A DNA stretch of 64,000 nucleotides from Leisingera sp. ANG1 (lineage in GTDB: Bacteria; Pseudomonadota; Alphaproteobacteria; Rhodobacterales; Rhodobacteraceae), in contig NZ_AFCF02000008.1 of the NCBI RefSeq assembly GCF_000203975.2, positions 186,001-250,000 of the forward strand, given 5' to 3'. Made by a program: the position numbers and the translations under genes. Every line of letters begins with the position of its first letter. The stretch's first letter is position 1. The notes below the pieces were generated by a model. The model was not told the DNA's origin, searched no databases, and saw nothing but the letters and a program-made list of their open reading frames with translations. Shown one piece after another: positions 1-8,210 of the stretch.

Positions 1-439
1 GTTTCAGCAGCCGGATCTGGTCGTCGGTGTCGAGAATGGTGAAATTCGATTTCAGCCCCGCCAGTTCCGCATGGCGGCGCAGGAGTTTGACGCAGATCGA
101 GTGGAAGGTGCCGAGCCAGGGCATGCCTTCGACCGCCTGGCCGAGCATGCCTGCCACCCGCTCCTTCATCTCGCGGGCGGCCTTGTTGGTGAAAGTGACC
201 GACAGGATCTCGTTCGGGCGCGCGCGGCCGGTGCTGAGGAGATGCACGATGCGGGTGGTCAGCGCCTTGGTCTTGCCGGTTCCGGCGCCGGCCAGCATCA
301 GCACCGGTCCGTCGAGGCATTCCACCGCCTCCCGCTGGGCGGGATTCAGCGTGTCCAAATAGGGCATCACCCGCGCGCCCATGGCGCGGGACGACAGCGA
401 TGCGCCCTCAAAGGCGTCCATTTCGTCAAAACTGCTCAT
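1..439 (-). CDS. uvrD: UvrD/PcrA-type ATP-dependent DNA helicase, N-terminal part (cut by window edge)
   Basis: The first 146 residues of a superfamily 1A DNA helicase are visible; the rest lies left of the window. Seen: the Q motif region LNPAQREAV (about residues 31-39), Walker A AGAGTGKT (about 50-57), motif Ia VTFTNKAAREMKERV and motif Ib GTFHSICVKLLRR. These place it in the UvrD/PcrA/Rep group, which unwinds DNA 3'-5' in nucleotide-excision and mismatch repair and clears proteins from replication forks. The start ATG at 439-437 begins MSSFDEMDAF. An unstructured stretch of about 25 residues before the helicase core is usual for alphaproteobacterial UvrD. It diverges from the GGDEF gene across a 206-bp gap. 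UvrD versus PcrA cannot be settled without the C-terminus. Confidence 0.9.
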   Translation of the reverse strand, partial: MSSFDEMDAFEGASLSSRAMGARVMPYLDTLNPAQREAVECLDGPVLMLAGAGTGKTKALTTRIVHLLSTGRARPNEILSVTFTNKAAREMKERVAGMLGQAVEGMPWLGTFHSICVKLLRRHAELAGLKSNFTILDTDDQIRLLK

Positions 440-645
440 GGCCGTGATCCTAGCGTGATTCAGGTCCGGCGGAAAGAGGACGTTCACAGTCTGTTCACTT
501 GTCCGCCCCTAGTATCCGCACCCGGCGTCAAGGCCTGCTTTTGCTTGCATTTTGCCTATTCGGCACAAGCGCAGACCGGTGTCTTCATGTTCTGTAAAGG
601 CTAACGCGCAATTCTAGCGCAAACGCCCAATGCCAGAGGACCACC

Positions 646-2445
646 ATGACACAGGGGACGGCCCGGAAGCTGATATCCAAGCTCAAAACATTTTCGATGC
701 TGCCGCTGCTGCTGGCGGCGGCCGGCCTGAGCGCCTGGGCGGTCTATTCTGTGCCGGCACCTATTGTGGACCGGATGCTGGAAGCGGACCTGCGAAAGCA
801 GGCCGACACCTGGCGGCGGGCGGTTCTGCTGCATCTTGATAACAGCAAGGATGCCTTTGTGCTGGGTGATCTGGATGAGCACGACCAGGAATACCTGGGC
901 CTGGTGCCGGAAACCTCGGATGTGTACCGGCTGAAACTGTTTGAGGCGGATGGCACTATCTTCTGGTCGACGCGGCCCGAGGAAATCGGTGAGCGCAACA
1001 CCAAGCCGTATTTTCAGTCCGTCGTCTCGCAAGGGCTGGTTTATTACAAGCATGAGGAAAAGCCCGCGACAGAGGTGGACGGGCTGCGCACCGCGGCCAA
1101 TGCGGACGGGTCGATCCCGGAGCGCGAGGTGGCAGAGGTTTATTCCCCGGTGCTGCACGACGGCATTTTCATTGGCGCCATTGAGTTCTATTCGGACATC
1201 ACCGATATCCGGAACACCTTCATCACCCGCGTCCGGATCTCGCTGGCGCTGATTTCGCTGGTGACAGTGGCGGCGATGACCATCGTGTCGGTTGTCGTCT
1301 TCAAGGCCAACCGCCGCAGCCTGCGCCAGGTTGAGGAACGCTCTGCCCGCGATCAGGAGGCAATGGCGAACCAGCTGCAACTGGCGCGGGAGGTGAAGCT
1401 GCTGGGCGAACTGAACGAGTGGCTGCAATCCTGCCGCTCGCTGGGTGAGCTGTTTGACATGGTGTCGGAGTTCATGGGCCATCTGCTGCCGGATGCAGAA
1501 GGCAGCATCTATGTGTTCTCTAATTCGCGTGATGTGCTGGATGGATGCTCCAGCTGGAACGGCGGCAGCCACAAGGACCATATCCAGCCAGGCGAGTGCT
1601 GGGGCCTGCGCCGCGGGCGGACCTATGAGTTCGGCGCCTCGGAAGTCGAGTTCACCTGTGCCCATGCAGAACCGCACGACGGGCGCCCCTATTTCTGCTT
1701 TCCGATTCTGGCGCATGGCGAGACGGTGGGCCTGATGCATCTGCGGGCGCGTCCCAGCCGGGCCGGGGATTTTGCCGGCTGCAAGCAATTGGCGCAGATG
1801 TGCGCCGAGCAGATCAGCATGGCGATTGCCAACGTGAAGATGCGCGATCAGCTGCACGACCAGTCGGTGCGCGATTCGCTGACCGGGCTGTTCAACCGCC
1901 GCCACATGACCGAATCCCTGCGCAAGTTCGTGGGGGCCAGCCAGAACAGCGGCAAGCCGCTGAGCGTGGTGTCGATCGACGTCGATCACTTCAAGAAATT
2001 CAATGACAACCACGGCCATGATGCCGGCGACATGGTGCTGCGCGCGGTTGGCGCCGCGATGGAGCAGGCCTGCGATGGCGATGAGGTGGCCTGCCGCCCC
2101 GGCGGCGAGGAGTTCGCGCTGCTGCTGCCGGGCGTGAGCCCGGAAGATGCGGTCACCAAGGCGGAACTGCTGCGCCAGGCCATTGAGGACGTGGTGGTGC
2201 GCTACGGCGAAAAGGCGCTGCCGCGGATCTCGATCTCGCTGGGGGTGGCCCATTACCCGGCGCATGGCACCATGCCGCAGGATCTGCTGCGCGCCTCGGA
2301 CGAGGCGCTCTATGAGGCGAAGGCCAAGGGCCGCAACCAGGTCTGCATCGCCGAGGGCGCGAGCCCCCTGCCCCGCAATCCTGCGGCGCTGCCTGCCGCC
2401 GGCAGTGCAGAGGATGCAGAGGACCGGAAGAAAGGCGCGGCATAA
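646..2445 (+). CDS. Membrane-bound diguanylate cyclase with GAF-like and GGDEF domains
   Basis: 599 residues, predicted to make cyclic di-GMP from two GTP at the inner membrane. Seen: a transmembrane segment near residues 17-37, an extracytoplasmic sensor stretch of about 160 residues, a second membrane segment near 198-222, a cytoplasmic GAF-like region (about 245-400) and a C-terminal GGDEF domain. The active-site loop is GGEEF at residues 486-490, a catalytically competent variant. The four residues where the RxxD product-inhibition site normally sits read DGDE, so allosteric feedback is probably absent. There is no EAL domain. The start ATG at 646 follows an AGAGGA-like ribosome-binding stretch. 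It is monocistronic, with a strong terminator right after the stop. The sensed signal is unknown. Confidence 0.9.
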   Translation: MTQGTARKLISKLKTFSMLPLLLAAAGLSAWAVYSVPAPIVDRMLEADLRKQADTWRRAVLLHLDNSKDAFVLGDLDEHDQEYLGLVPETSDVYRLKLFEADGTIFWSTRPEEIGERNTKPYFQSVVSQGLVYYKHEEKPATEVDGLRTAANADGSIPEREVAEVYSPVLHDGIFIGAIEFYSDITDIRNTFITRVRISLALISLVTVAAMTIVSVVVFKANRRSLRQVEERSARDQEAMANQLQLAREVKLLGELNEWLQSCRSLGELFDMVSEFMGHLLPDAEGSIYVFSNSRDVLDGCSSWNGGSHKDHIQPGECWGLRRGRTYEFGASEVEFTCAHAEPHDGRPYFCFPILAHGETVGLMHLRARPSRAGDFAGCKQLAQMCAEQISMAIANVKMRDQLHDQSVRDSLTGLFNRRHMTESLRKFVGASQNSGKPLSVVSIDVDHFKKFNDNHGHDAGDMVLRAVGAAMEQACDGDEVACRPGGEEFALLLPGVSPEDAVTKAELLRQAIEDVVVRYGEKALPRISISLGVAHYPAHGTMPQDLLRASDEALYEAKAKGRNQVCIAEGASPLPRNPAALPAAGSAEDAEDRKKGAA

Positions 2446-2457
2446 GCCGCGGCTGGC

Positions 2458-2490
2458 CGCCGGCGCCCGATGCAGGCGCCGGCGCTTTTC
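2458..2490 (+). terminator. Intrinsic terminator after the GGDEF gene
   Basis: A perfect 10-bp stem (2458-2467 CGCCGGCGCC with 2475-2484 GGCGCCGGCG) encloses a 7-nt loop and is followed by CTTTTCC. It lies between the cyclase stop codon and the next gene, so the two are separate transcription units. Confidence 0.75.
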
Positions 2491-2526
2491 CTTGCACAAT
2501 CCCTTGCGGCGCGTACCAATGCGCAG

Positions 2527-3672
2527 ATGGATCAGCATCAGACATACCCGGGCCTAGATGACCTGAAACGCCGCGCCCGGCAACGGCTGCCCAAGTTTGT
2601 CTGGGAGTATCTGGACAGCGGCACAGGTATTGAATCCGCCAAGGCGCAGAACCGTGCCGGGCTGGACCGGATCGGCATGCTGCCCTCGGTGCTGCACGGG
2701 CCGCTGGAGACGGACCTGTCTGCCGAACTGCTGGGTACGAAGCACGCTTTCCCGTTCGGGGTCGCTCCGGTCGGCATGTCGGGGCTGATCTGGCCGGATG
2801 CGGAGGGCATCCTGGCCCGCAGCGCTGCTGCCGCGGGCATTCCCTATTGCCTGTCCACCGTGGCCAGCCAATCGCCTGAGGACCTAGCGCCGCATTTGGG
2901 GGCGGATGCCTGGTTCCAGCTGTACCCGCCCAAGGATGAAGGCATCCGTGCCGATATGCTGGCGCGGGCGAAGGACGCCGGGTTCCGCACGCTGGTGCTG
3001 ACGGTGGATGTGCCGGTGGCTTCGCGCCGGGAACGGCAGACGCGTTCCGGTCTGACGCAGCCGCCGCGGCTGACCCCGCGTCTGCTGGCCCAGATCGCGA
3101 TGCGGCCCGCCTGGGCGCTGGGAATGGCACAGGCCGGAATGCCGCATATGCGGACGCTGGACAAATACATCAGCGGCGAGCAGGCCAACCTGCCGCCAAC
3201 GGCACATATAGGATACCTGCTGCGCACCTCTCCCGACTGGGAGTATGTGCACTGGCTGCGGCGCAACTGGGACGGACCGTTTATCATCAAGGGGGTGCAG
3301 CGGGCTGCGGATGCGCAGCGGCTGCAGGAAGCCGGCGCGGATGCGATCTGGCTGTCGAACCACGGCGGCCGCCAGTTCGACGGCTGCCCGCCCGCCATCA
3401 GCCTGCTGCCGGAGATCCGCAATTCCGTCACCGTGCCAGTGATCTTTGACAGCGGCATCGGGGGCGGGCTGGACATCCTGCGGGCGCTGGCGCTGGGGGC
3501 GGATTTCGTCATGCTGGGGCGTGCCTTCCACTATGCGCTGGCGGCCCTGGGAAGTGCCGGACCGGCGCATCTGATCAGCATCCTCGCCAAGGATCTGGAG
3601 GCCAATATGGGCCAGCTGGGCCTGTCCAGCCTGGCCGGGGCATGCGGATTGCAAACCCGTCAACTGGGCTGA
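2527..3672 (+). CDS. lldD: FMN-dependent alpha-hydroxy-acid dehydrogenase (L-lactate dehydrogenase-like)
   Basis: 381 residues with the TIM-barrel fold of the glycolate oxidase / L-lactate dehydrogenase (cytochrome) family, which oxidises L-2-hydroxy acids with FMN. Family landmarks seen: the opening YPGLDDLKRRARQRLP, SGTGIES, the substrate/FMN segment PFGVAPVGMSGL, VLTVDVPVASRRERQ, the FMN lysine in FIIKGVQ, and the active-site LSNHGGRQFDG with the catalytic His plus Arg, then IFDSGIGGGLDILRALALGAD. An in-frame ATG at 2470 lies inside the preceding terminator stem, so the ATG at 2527 is chosen. Substrate (lactate, glycolate or mandelate) cannot be read from sequence; lldD is the best guess. 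It is monocistronic, upstream of pyc. Confidence 0.82.
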   Translation: MDQHQTYPGLDDLKRRARQRLPKFVWEYLDSGTGIESAKAQNRAGLDRIGMLPSVLHGPLETDLSAELLGTKHAFPFGVAPVGMSGLIWPDAEGILARSAAAAGIPYCLSTVASQSPEDLAPHLGADAWFQLYPPKDEGIRADMLARAKDAGFRTLVLTVDVPVASRRERQTRSGLTQPPRLTPRLLAQIAMRPAWALGMAQAGMPHMRTLDKYISGEQANLPPTAHIGYLLRTSPDWEYVHWLRRNWDGPFIIKGVQRAADAQRLQEAGADAIWLSNHGGRQFDGCPPAISLLPEIRNSVTVPVIFDSGIGGGLDILRALALGADFVMLGRAFHYALAALGSAGPAHLISILAKDLEANMGQLGLSSLAGACGLQTRQLG

Positions 3673-3994
3673 TTGCGCACCCGGCCGGCGCTTTTTGCGC
3701 GAATTCGCACGAATTGCGCCAAAATGACGCACACGCAGCGTCACTTTGCGCTGCACCGCAACAAAAAAAGTTACAAAATCATGCTGCATGTGCAGAATTT
3801 CTGCAGAATCTGCAAATGTTAGCGCCGAGCAATGCGGTAAATTGCAAAGTCAGGAACCCCCAAAAACGAGGCCAGAAAGGAAAGGACAAGCCGCTTGAGA
3901 GCGCAATCATGCCGGAAATACCCAGAACTACTGTTGTGCGGTTCGATAATATCCGCCTAACACTGCACCAACTTGCACGGACCCCGAGGGTGAC
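3673..3994 (+). promoter_or_regulatory. 322-bp leader of pyruvate carboxylase with repeats
   Basis: No gene is credible here. The segment is AT-richer than its surroundings and should carry the pyc promoter. Visible elements are: an imperfect inverted repeat at 3692-3724 (arms TTTTTGCGCGAATTC and GAATTGCGCCAAAA); a perfect 6-bp inverted repeat TGACGC/GCGTCA at 3725-3743; and near-repeats TGCAGAAT at 3791 and 3802 followed by TGCAAATG at 3811, spaced 9-11 bp, close to one helical turn. These could be regulator sites; no protein can be assigned from sequence alone. Confidence 0.4.
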
Positions 3995-6900
3995 ATGACC
4001 GACTTCAAAAAAATCCTGATTGCCAACCGTGGCGAGATCGCGATCCGCGTGATGCGCGCCGCCAACGAAATGGGCAAACGCACCGTCGCCGTCTATGCCG
4101 AGGAGGACAAGCTCGGCCTGCACCGGTTCAAAGCGGACGAAGCCTACCGGATCGGCGAAGGCATGGGGCCGGTTGCGGCGTACCTGTCGATCGACGAGAT
4201 CATCCGCGTTGCCAAGGAAAGCGGCGCTGACGCGATCCACCCCGGCTACGGCCTGCTGTCGGAAAACCCGGAGTTCGTGGACGCCTGCGCCCGCAACGGC
4301 ATCACCTTTATCGGCCCCAAGGCCGAAACCATGCGCGCGCTGGGTGACAAGGCCTCGGCCCGCAAGGTGGCGATTGCGGCCGGCGTGCCGGTCATTCCGG
4401 CAACCGAGGTGCTGGGCGACGACATGGACGCGATCCGCAAGGAAGCGGCCGAAATCGGCTATCCCTTGATGCTGAAGGCCTCCTGGGGCGGCGGCGGCCG
4501 CGGCATGCGTCCGATCCACGCCGAGAAAGAGCTGGAAGAAAAGGTGCTGGAAGGCCGCCGCGAGGCGGAAGCCGCCTTTGGCAACGGCGAGGGCTACCTG
4601 GAAAAGATGATCACCCGCGCCCGCCACGTCGAGGTGCAGATTCTGGGCGACAAGCACGGTGAGATCTACCACCTCTATGAACGCGACTGCTCGGTGCAGC
4701 GCCGCAACCAGAAAGTGGTTGAGCGCGCCCCTGCCCCGTACCTGAGCGAAGAACAGCGCGCCGAGCTGTGCGACCTGGGCCGCAAGATCTGCCAGCATGT
4801 GAACTATGAATGCGCGGGCACCGTCGAATTCCTGATGGATATGAACGACGGCAAGTTCTACTTCATCGAGGTGAACCCGCGGGTGCAGGTGGAGCATACC
4901 GTGACTGAAGAGGTCACCGGCATCGACATCGTGCAGGCGCAGATCCTGATCGCCGAAGGCAAGACCATTGCTGAGGCAACCGGCAAGGCCAGCCAGGGCG
5001 ACATCCGCCTGAATGGCCACGCGCTGCAGACCCGCGTCACCACCGAAGATCCGCTGAACAACTTCATCCCGGACTACGGCCGCATCACCGCCTACCGTTC
5101 CGCCACCGGCATGGGCATCCGCCTGGACGGCGGCACCGCATATGCGGGCGGCGTGATCACCCGCTATTATGACTCGCTGCTGACCAAAGTGACCGCCTGG
5201 GCACCGACCCCGGAAAAGGCGATTGCCCGCATGGACCGCGCGTTGCGCGAATTCCGGGTGCGTGGTGTCAGCACCAACATCGCCTTTGTCGAGAACCTGC
5301 TGAAGCACCCGACCTTCCTGTCGAATGAATACACCACCAAGTTCATCGACGAAACGCCGGACCTGTTCCAATTCAAGAAACGGCGCGACCGCGGCACCAA
5401 GGTGCTGACTTATATCGCGGATATCTCCGTGAACGGCCACCCGGAGACAGAAGGCCGGGCGGCCCCCGCTGCCGACCTGAAGGAGCCGCGCGCACCGAAG
5501 GCGGATGTGGGCAACCTGCCTTATGGCACCCGCAATCTGCTGGAGCAGAAAGGCGCGCAGGCCGTGGCCGACTGGATGAAGGCGCAGCGCCAGCTGCTGC
5601 TGACCGACACCACCATGCGCGACGGCCACCAGTCGCTGCTGGCGACCCGGATGCGCTCGATCGACATGATCAAGGTGGCGCCGGCCTATGCGCAGCACCT
5701 GAACCAGCTGTTCTCGGTTGAATGCTGGGGCGGTGCGACCTTTGACGTGGCCTACCGCTTTTTGCAGGAATGTCCCTGGCAGCGCCTGCGCGACCTGCGC
5801 GAGCGGATGCCGAACCTGATGACCCAGATGCTGCTGCGCGCGTCCAACGGCGTCGGCTACACCAACTATCCGGACAATGTGGTGCAGGAGTTCGTGCGCC
5901 AGGCGGCGGAGACCGGCGTCGACGTGTTCCGCGTCTTCGACTCGCTGAACTGGGTCGAGAACATGCGCGTTGCGATGGATGCAGTGGTCGAGAGCGGCAA
6001 GGTCTGCGAAGGCACCATCTGCTACACCGGCGATATCCTGGATCCGAACCGCGCCAAGTACGACCTCAAGTATTATGTCGGCATGGCGAAGGAGATGGAG
6101 GCCGCCGGTGCCCACATCCTGGGCCTGAAGGACATGGCGGGCCTGTTGAAACCCGCCGCGGCCCGCCAGCTGGTCAAGGCGCTGAAGGAAGAGGTCGGCC
6201 TGCCGGTCCACTTCCACACCCACGACACCTCCGGCGTGGCCGGTGCCACCATCCTGGCGGCGGCGGATGCCGGCGTGGATGCGGTGGATGCGGCGATGGA
6301 CGCCTTCTCCGGCGGCACCTCGCAGCCCTGCCTGGGTTCGATAGTCGAGGCCCTGCGCAACACCGACCGCGACACCGGCATCGACATTGCCAAAGTGCGC
6401 GAGATCTCCGGCTACTGGGAACAGGTGCGGGCGCAGTATGCGGCGTTTGAAAGCGGCCTCGCAGCCCCGGCTTCGGAAGTGTACCTGCACGAGATGCCGG
6501 GCGGCCAGTTCACCAACCTGAAGGCGCAGGCGCGCTCCTTGGGTCTGGAAGAGAAATGGGCCGACGTGGCGCAGACCTATGCTGACGTGAACCAGATGTT
6601 CGGCGATATCGTGAAGGTGACTCCGTCGTCCAAGGTGGTTGGCGACATGGCGCTGATGATGGTCTCCCAGGGCCTGACCCGTGATGAGGTCGAGGATCCC
6701 AAGACCGACGTGGCCTTCCCCGACTCGGTCGTCGACATGATGCGCGGCAACCTGGGCCAGCCCCCGGGCGGCTTCCCGGACGGCATCGTCGCCAAGGTGC
6801 TGAAGGGCGAAGCGCCCAACACCGAGCGCCCCGGCGCGCATCTGGAGCCGGTTGACCTGGAGGCGGTCCGTGCGGATCTCTCCAAGCAGCTGGAAGGCTT

Positions 6901-7438
6901 CACCGTCGATGACGAGGACCTGAACGGCTACCTGATGTACCCCAAGGTGTTCCTCGACTACATGGGCCGCCACCGCCAGTACGGCCCGGTGCGCACCCTG
7001 CCGACCAAGACCTTCTTCTATGGCATGGAGCCGGGCGAGGAGATCACCGCCGAGATTGATCCGGGCAAGACCCTGGAAATCCGCCTGCAGGCGATTTCCG
7101 AAACCGACGAGAAGGGCGAAGTGAAGGTCTTCTTCGAGCTGAACGGCCAGCCGCGGGTGATCCGGGTGCCGAACCGTCTGGTGAAGGCCTCAACCCAGGC
7201 CAACCCCAAGGCGGAAGCGGGCAACCCGAACCACGTCGGCGCACCGATGCCCGGTGTTGTGGCATCTGTCGCGGTTCAGGTGGGCCAGCAAGTGCATGAA
7301 GGTGATATGCTGCTGACCATCGAAGCGATGAAGATGGAGACCGGCATCCACGCCGAGCGCGACGCGGTGGTGAAGGCGGTGCATGTTCAGGCCGGCGGCC
7401 AGATTGACGCCAAGGACCTGCTGGTCGAGCTGGAATAA
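3995..7438 (+). CDS. pyc: Pyruvate carboxylase
   Basis: 1147 residues, the full length of a single-chain pyruvate carboxylase, which makes oxaloacetate from pyruvate, bicarbonate and ATP. Domain order seen: an N-terminal biotin carboxylase (KILIANRGEIAIRV at the start, ATP-grasp loop KASWGGGGRGMR), the carboxyltransferase TIM barrel beginning LLTDTTMRDGHQSLLATRMR, the PYC/OADA domain, and a C-terminal biotinyl domain with EAMKMETG, whose biotinylated Lys is at about residue 1113. The ATG at 3995 is preceded by a GAGG ribosome-binding site. A strong terminator follows the stop, so it is monocistronic. It replenishes the TCA cycle during growth on C3 compounds and depends on biotin, whose biosynthetic operon is at 29-34.5 kb. 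Confidence 0.98.
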   Translation: MTDFKKILIANRGEIAIRVMRAANEMGKRTVAVYAEEDKLGLHRFKADEAYRIGEGMGPVAAYLSIDEIIRVAKESGADAIHPGYGLLSENPEFVDACARNGITFIGPKAETMRALGDKASARKVAIAAGVPVIPATEVLGDDMDAIRKEAAEIGYPLMLKASWGGGGRGMRPIHAEKELEEKVLEGRREAEAAFGNGEGYLEKMITRARHVEVQILGDKHGEIYHLYERDCSVQRRNQKVVERAPAPYLSEEQRAELCDLGRKICQHVNYECAGTVEFLMDMNDGKFYFIEVNPRVQVEHTVTEEVTGIDIVQAQILIAEGKTIAEATGKASQGDIRLNGHALQTRVTTEDPLNNFIPDYGRITAYRSATGMGIRLDGGTAYAGGVITRYYDSLLTKVTAWAPTPEKAIARMDRALREFRVRGVSTNIAFVENLLKHPTFLSNEYTTKFIDETPDLFQFKKRRDRGTKVLTYIADISVNGHPETEGRAAPAADLKEPRAPKADVGNLPYGTRNLLEQKGAQAVADWMKAQRQLLLTDTTMRDGHQSLLATRMRSIDMIKVAPAYAQHLNQLFSVECWGGATFDVAYRFLQECPWQRLRDLRERMPNLMTQMLLRASNGVGYTNYPDNVVQEFVRQAAETGVDVFRVFDSLNWVENMRVAMDAVVESGKVCEGTICYTGDILDPNRAKYDLKYYVGMAKEMEAAGAHILGLKDMAGLLKPAAARQLVKALKEEVGLPVHFHTHDTSGVAGATILAAADAGVDAVDAAMDAFSGGTSQPCLGSIVEALRNTDRDTGIDIAKVREISGYWEQVRAQYAAFESGLAAPASEVYLHEMPGGQFTNLKAQARSLGLEEKWADVAQTYADVNQMFGDIVKVTPSSKVVGDMALMMVSQGLTRDEVEDPKTDVAFPDSVVDMMRGNLGQPPGGFPDGIVAKVLKGEAPNTERPGAHLEPVDLEAVRADLSKQLEGFTVDDEDLNGYLMYPKVFLDYMGRHRQYGPVRTLPTKTFFYGMEPGEEITAEIDPGKTLEIRLQAISETDEKGEVKVFFELNGQPRVIRVPNRLVKASTQANPKAEAGNPNHVGAPMPGVVASVAVQVGQQVHEGDMLLTIEAMKMETGIHAERDAVVKAVHVQAGGQIDAKDLLVELE

Positions 7439-7461
7439 GCTGCAAGGCTGAACTCAACAGA

Positions 7462-7500
7462 GGGCGTCCCGCCGGATGGCGGGGCGCCCTTTTCTTTTTT
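7462..7500 (+). terminator. Intrinsic terminator of pyc
   Basis: A 12-bp stem with one G-U pair (7462-7473 with 7478-7489) and a GGAT tetraloop is followed by TTTTCTTTTTT. It is a textbook Rho-independent terminator 24 bp after the pyc stop. Confidence 0.93.
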
Positions 7501-7547
7501 TCAGGAGGCGGAATTCGGCGCGTTTTCAGGAGGCGGAATTCGGCGCG
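7498..7547. repeat. Perfect 25-bp tandem direct repeat
   Basis: The 25-bp unit beginning TTTTCAGGAGGCGG and ending ATTCGGCGCG occurs twice head to tail, 7498-7522 and 7523-7547, with no mismatch. It starts inside the T-run of the pyc terminator. It looks like a recent slippage or duplication event. Confidence 0.9.
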
Positions 7548-7639
7548 AATTCCGGCCAATTTACCGGCGCGGAAAACCGGCGTCGCCGGCAGCCGAAAAT
7601 CCTCGCAGGATTTTGGCCGTTTCCCGCGCCGGGAAACGG
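7534..7639. repeat. Series of intergenic hairpins (REP-like)
   Basis: Three inverted repeats follow one another: CGGAATTC/GAATTCCG (7534-7541 with 7547-7554), AAAATCC/GGATTTT extended by GCC/GGC (7592-7617), and CCGTTTCCCG/CGGGAAACGG (7617-7626 with 7630-7639, 3-nt loop, perfect). None is followed by a clear T-run on the plus strand, so they are not simple terminators of pyc. They may be a REP-like element or a terminator region for the small minus-strand gene that follows. Confidence 0.6.
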
Positions 7640-7651
7640 ATTGCTTCGCTG

Positions 7652-7837
7652 TCAGGCCTTTAAGGCGGCTGGAGCCGGCAGGGTCATGGTTTCAACCTGC
7701 ACTGGCTTAACCGCCTCGAACTGCCCCGCCCAGCTGTCCGCCTGAGGTGTGCTGAAGTGATGATCACTGTGCACAAATAGCCCCAGGGCAATCGCGGCCG
7801 CCAAGCTGGCGATCCGCAGGTAATCCTTGCACGGCAT
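7652..7837 (-). CDS. Small hypothetical membrane protein
   Basis: 61 residues starting MPCKDYLRIASLAAAIALGLF, with one hydrophobic segment at about residues 6-20 and a Pro/Ala-rich tail. The start at 7837 is chosen because AGGGAG lies about 9 nt upstream; a longer in-frame start at 7873 has no such site. I do not recognise a family. The hydrophobic N-terminus suggests a membrane-anchored or exported small protein. It stands alone between pyc and the first tRNA-Gly. Confidence 0.5.
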   Translation of the reverse strand: MPCKDYLRIASLAAAIALGLFVHSDHHFSTPQADSWAGQFEAVKPVQVETMTLPAPAALKA

Positions 7838-7992
7838 GGGCTCAATCTCCCTGAAAATCTTCTTCTTCGCCAATCAAACGCACGTCCTTTGGCTTTCCGT
7901 CGCTGCCGATGCAGATTTTTTTCTTCCATTGCCGATTTTCCTCTTGCAGCTTAGCCCCCGAGACCCTATTTCACCGCTCACCGGATGGCAGC

Positions 7993-8067
7993 GCGGGCGT
8001 AGCTCAGGGGTAGAGCATTACCTTGCCAAGGTAAGGGTCGTGAGTTCGAATCTCATCGCCCGCTCCA
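7993..8067 (+). tRNA. tRNA-Gly (GCC), copy 1
   Basis: 75 nt including encoded CCA. Acceptor arms GCGGGCG (7993-7999) and CGCCCGC (8057-8063) pair perfectly, discriminator T, CCA at 8065-8067. The anticodon loop TTGCCAA carries GCC at 8025-8027, and the T-loop is TTCGAAT. Identical in sequence to the copies at 10610 and 10829. Confidence 0.97.
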
Positions 8068-8081
8068 TCGGGAAACGGACA

Positions 8082-8110
8082 GGCCGCCCTTAGGGCGGCC
8101 TTTCGCTTTT
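8082..8110 (+). terminator. Terminator of tRNA-Gly copy 1
   Basis: A perfect 8-bp stem GGCCGCCC/GGGCGGCC with a TTA loop (8082-8100) is followed by TTTCGCTTTT. Near-identical hairpins follow the other two tRNA-Gly copies, so the tRNA and terminator were duplicated as a unit. Confidence 0.85.
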
Positions 8111-8210
8111 CGGCATTTCCGCATAGTCTGGCCGGGTGCAGAAAACCTTGTGCGGAATCGCTTTACCGCTTAGGAACAGAGCGAGAACAGAAACGGGCGG
8201 GCAGAGCAGA

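Noticed and set aside
601-2538. 645-residue open frame on the minus strand opposite the GGDEF gene
   Set aside because: Low-complexity Arg/His/Ala-rich translation, no family motifs, and exact overlap with a well-supported gene. High-GC third-position bias produces such frames.
3779-6973. 1064-residue open frame antisense to pyruvate carboxylase
   Set aside because: Composition (His, Val, Arg, Asp rich) is that of the complement of a high-GC gene; no motif is recognisable and pyc is certain.
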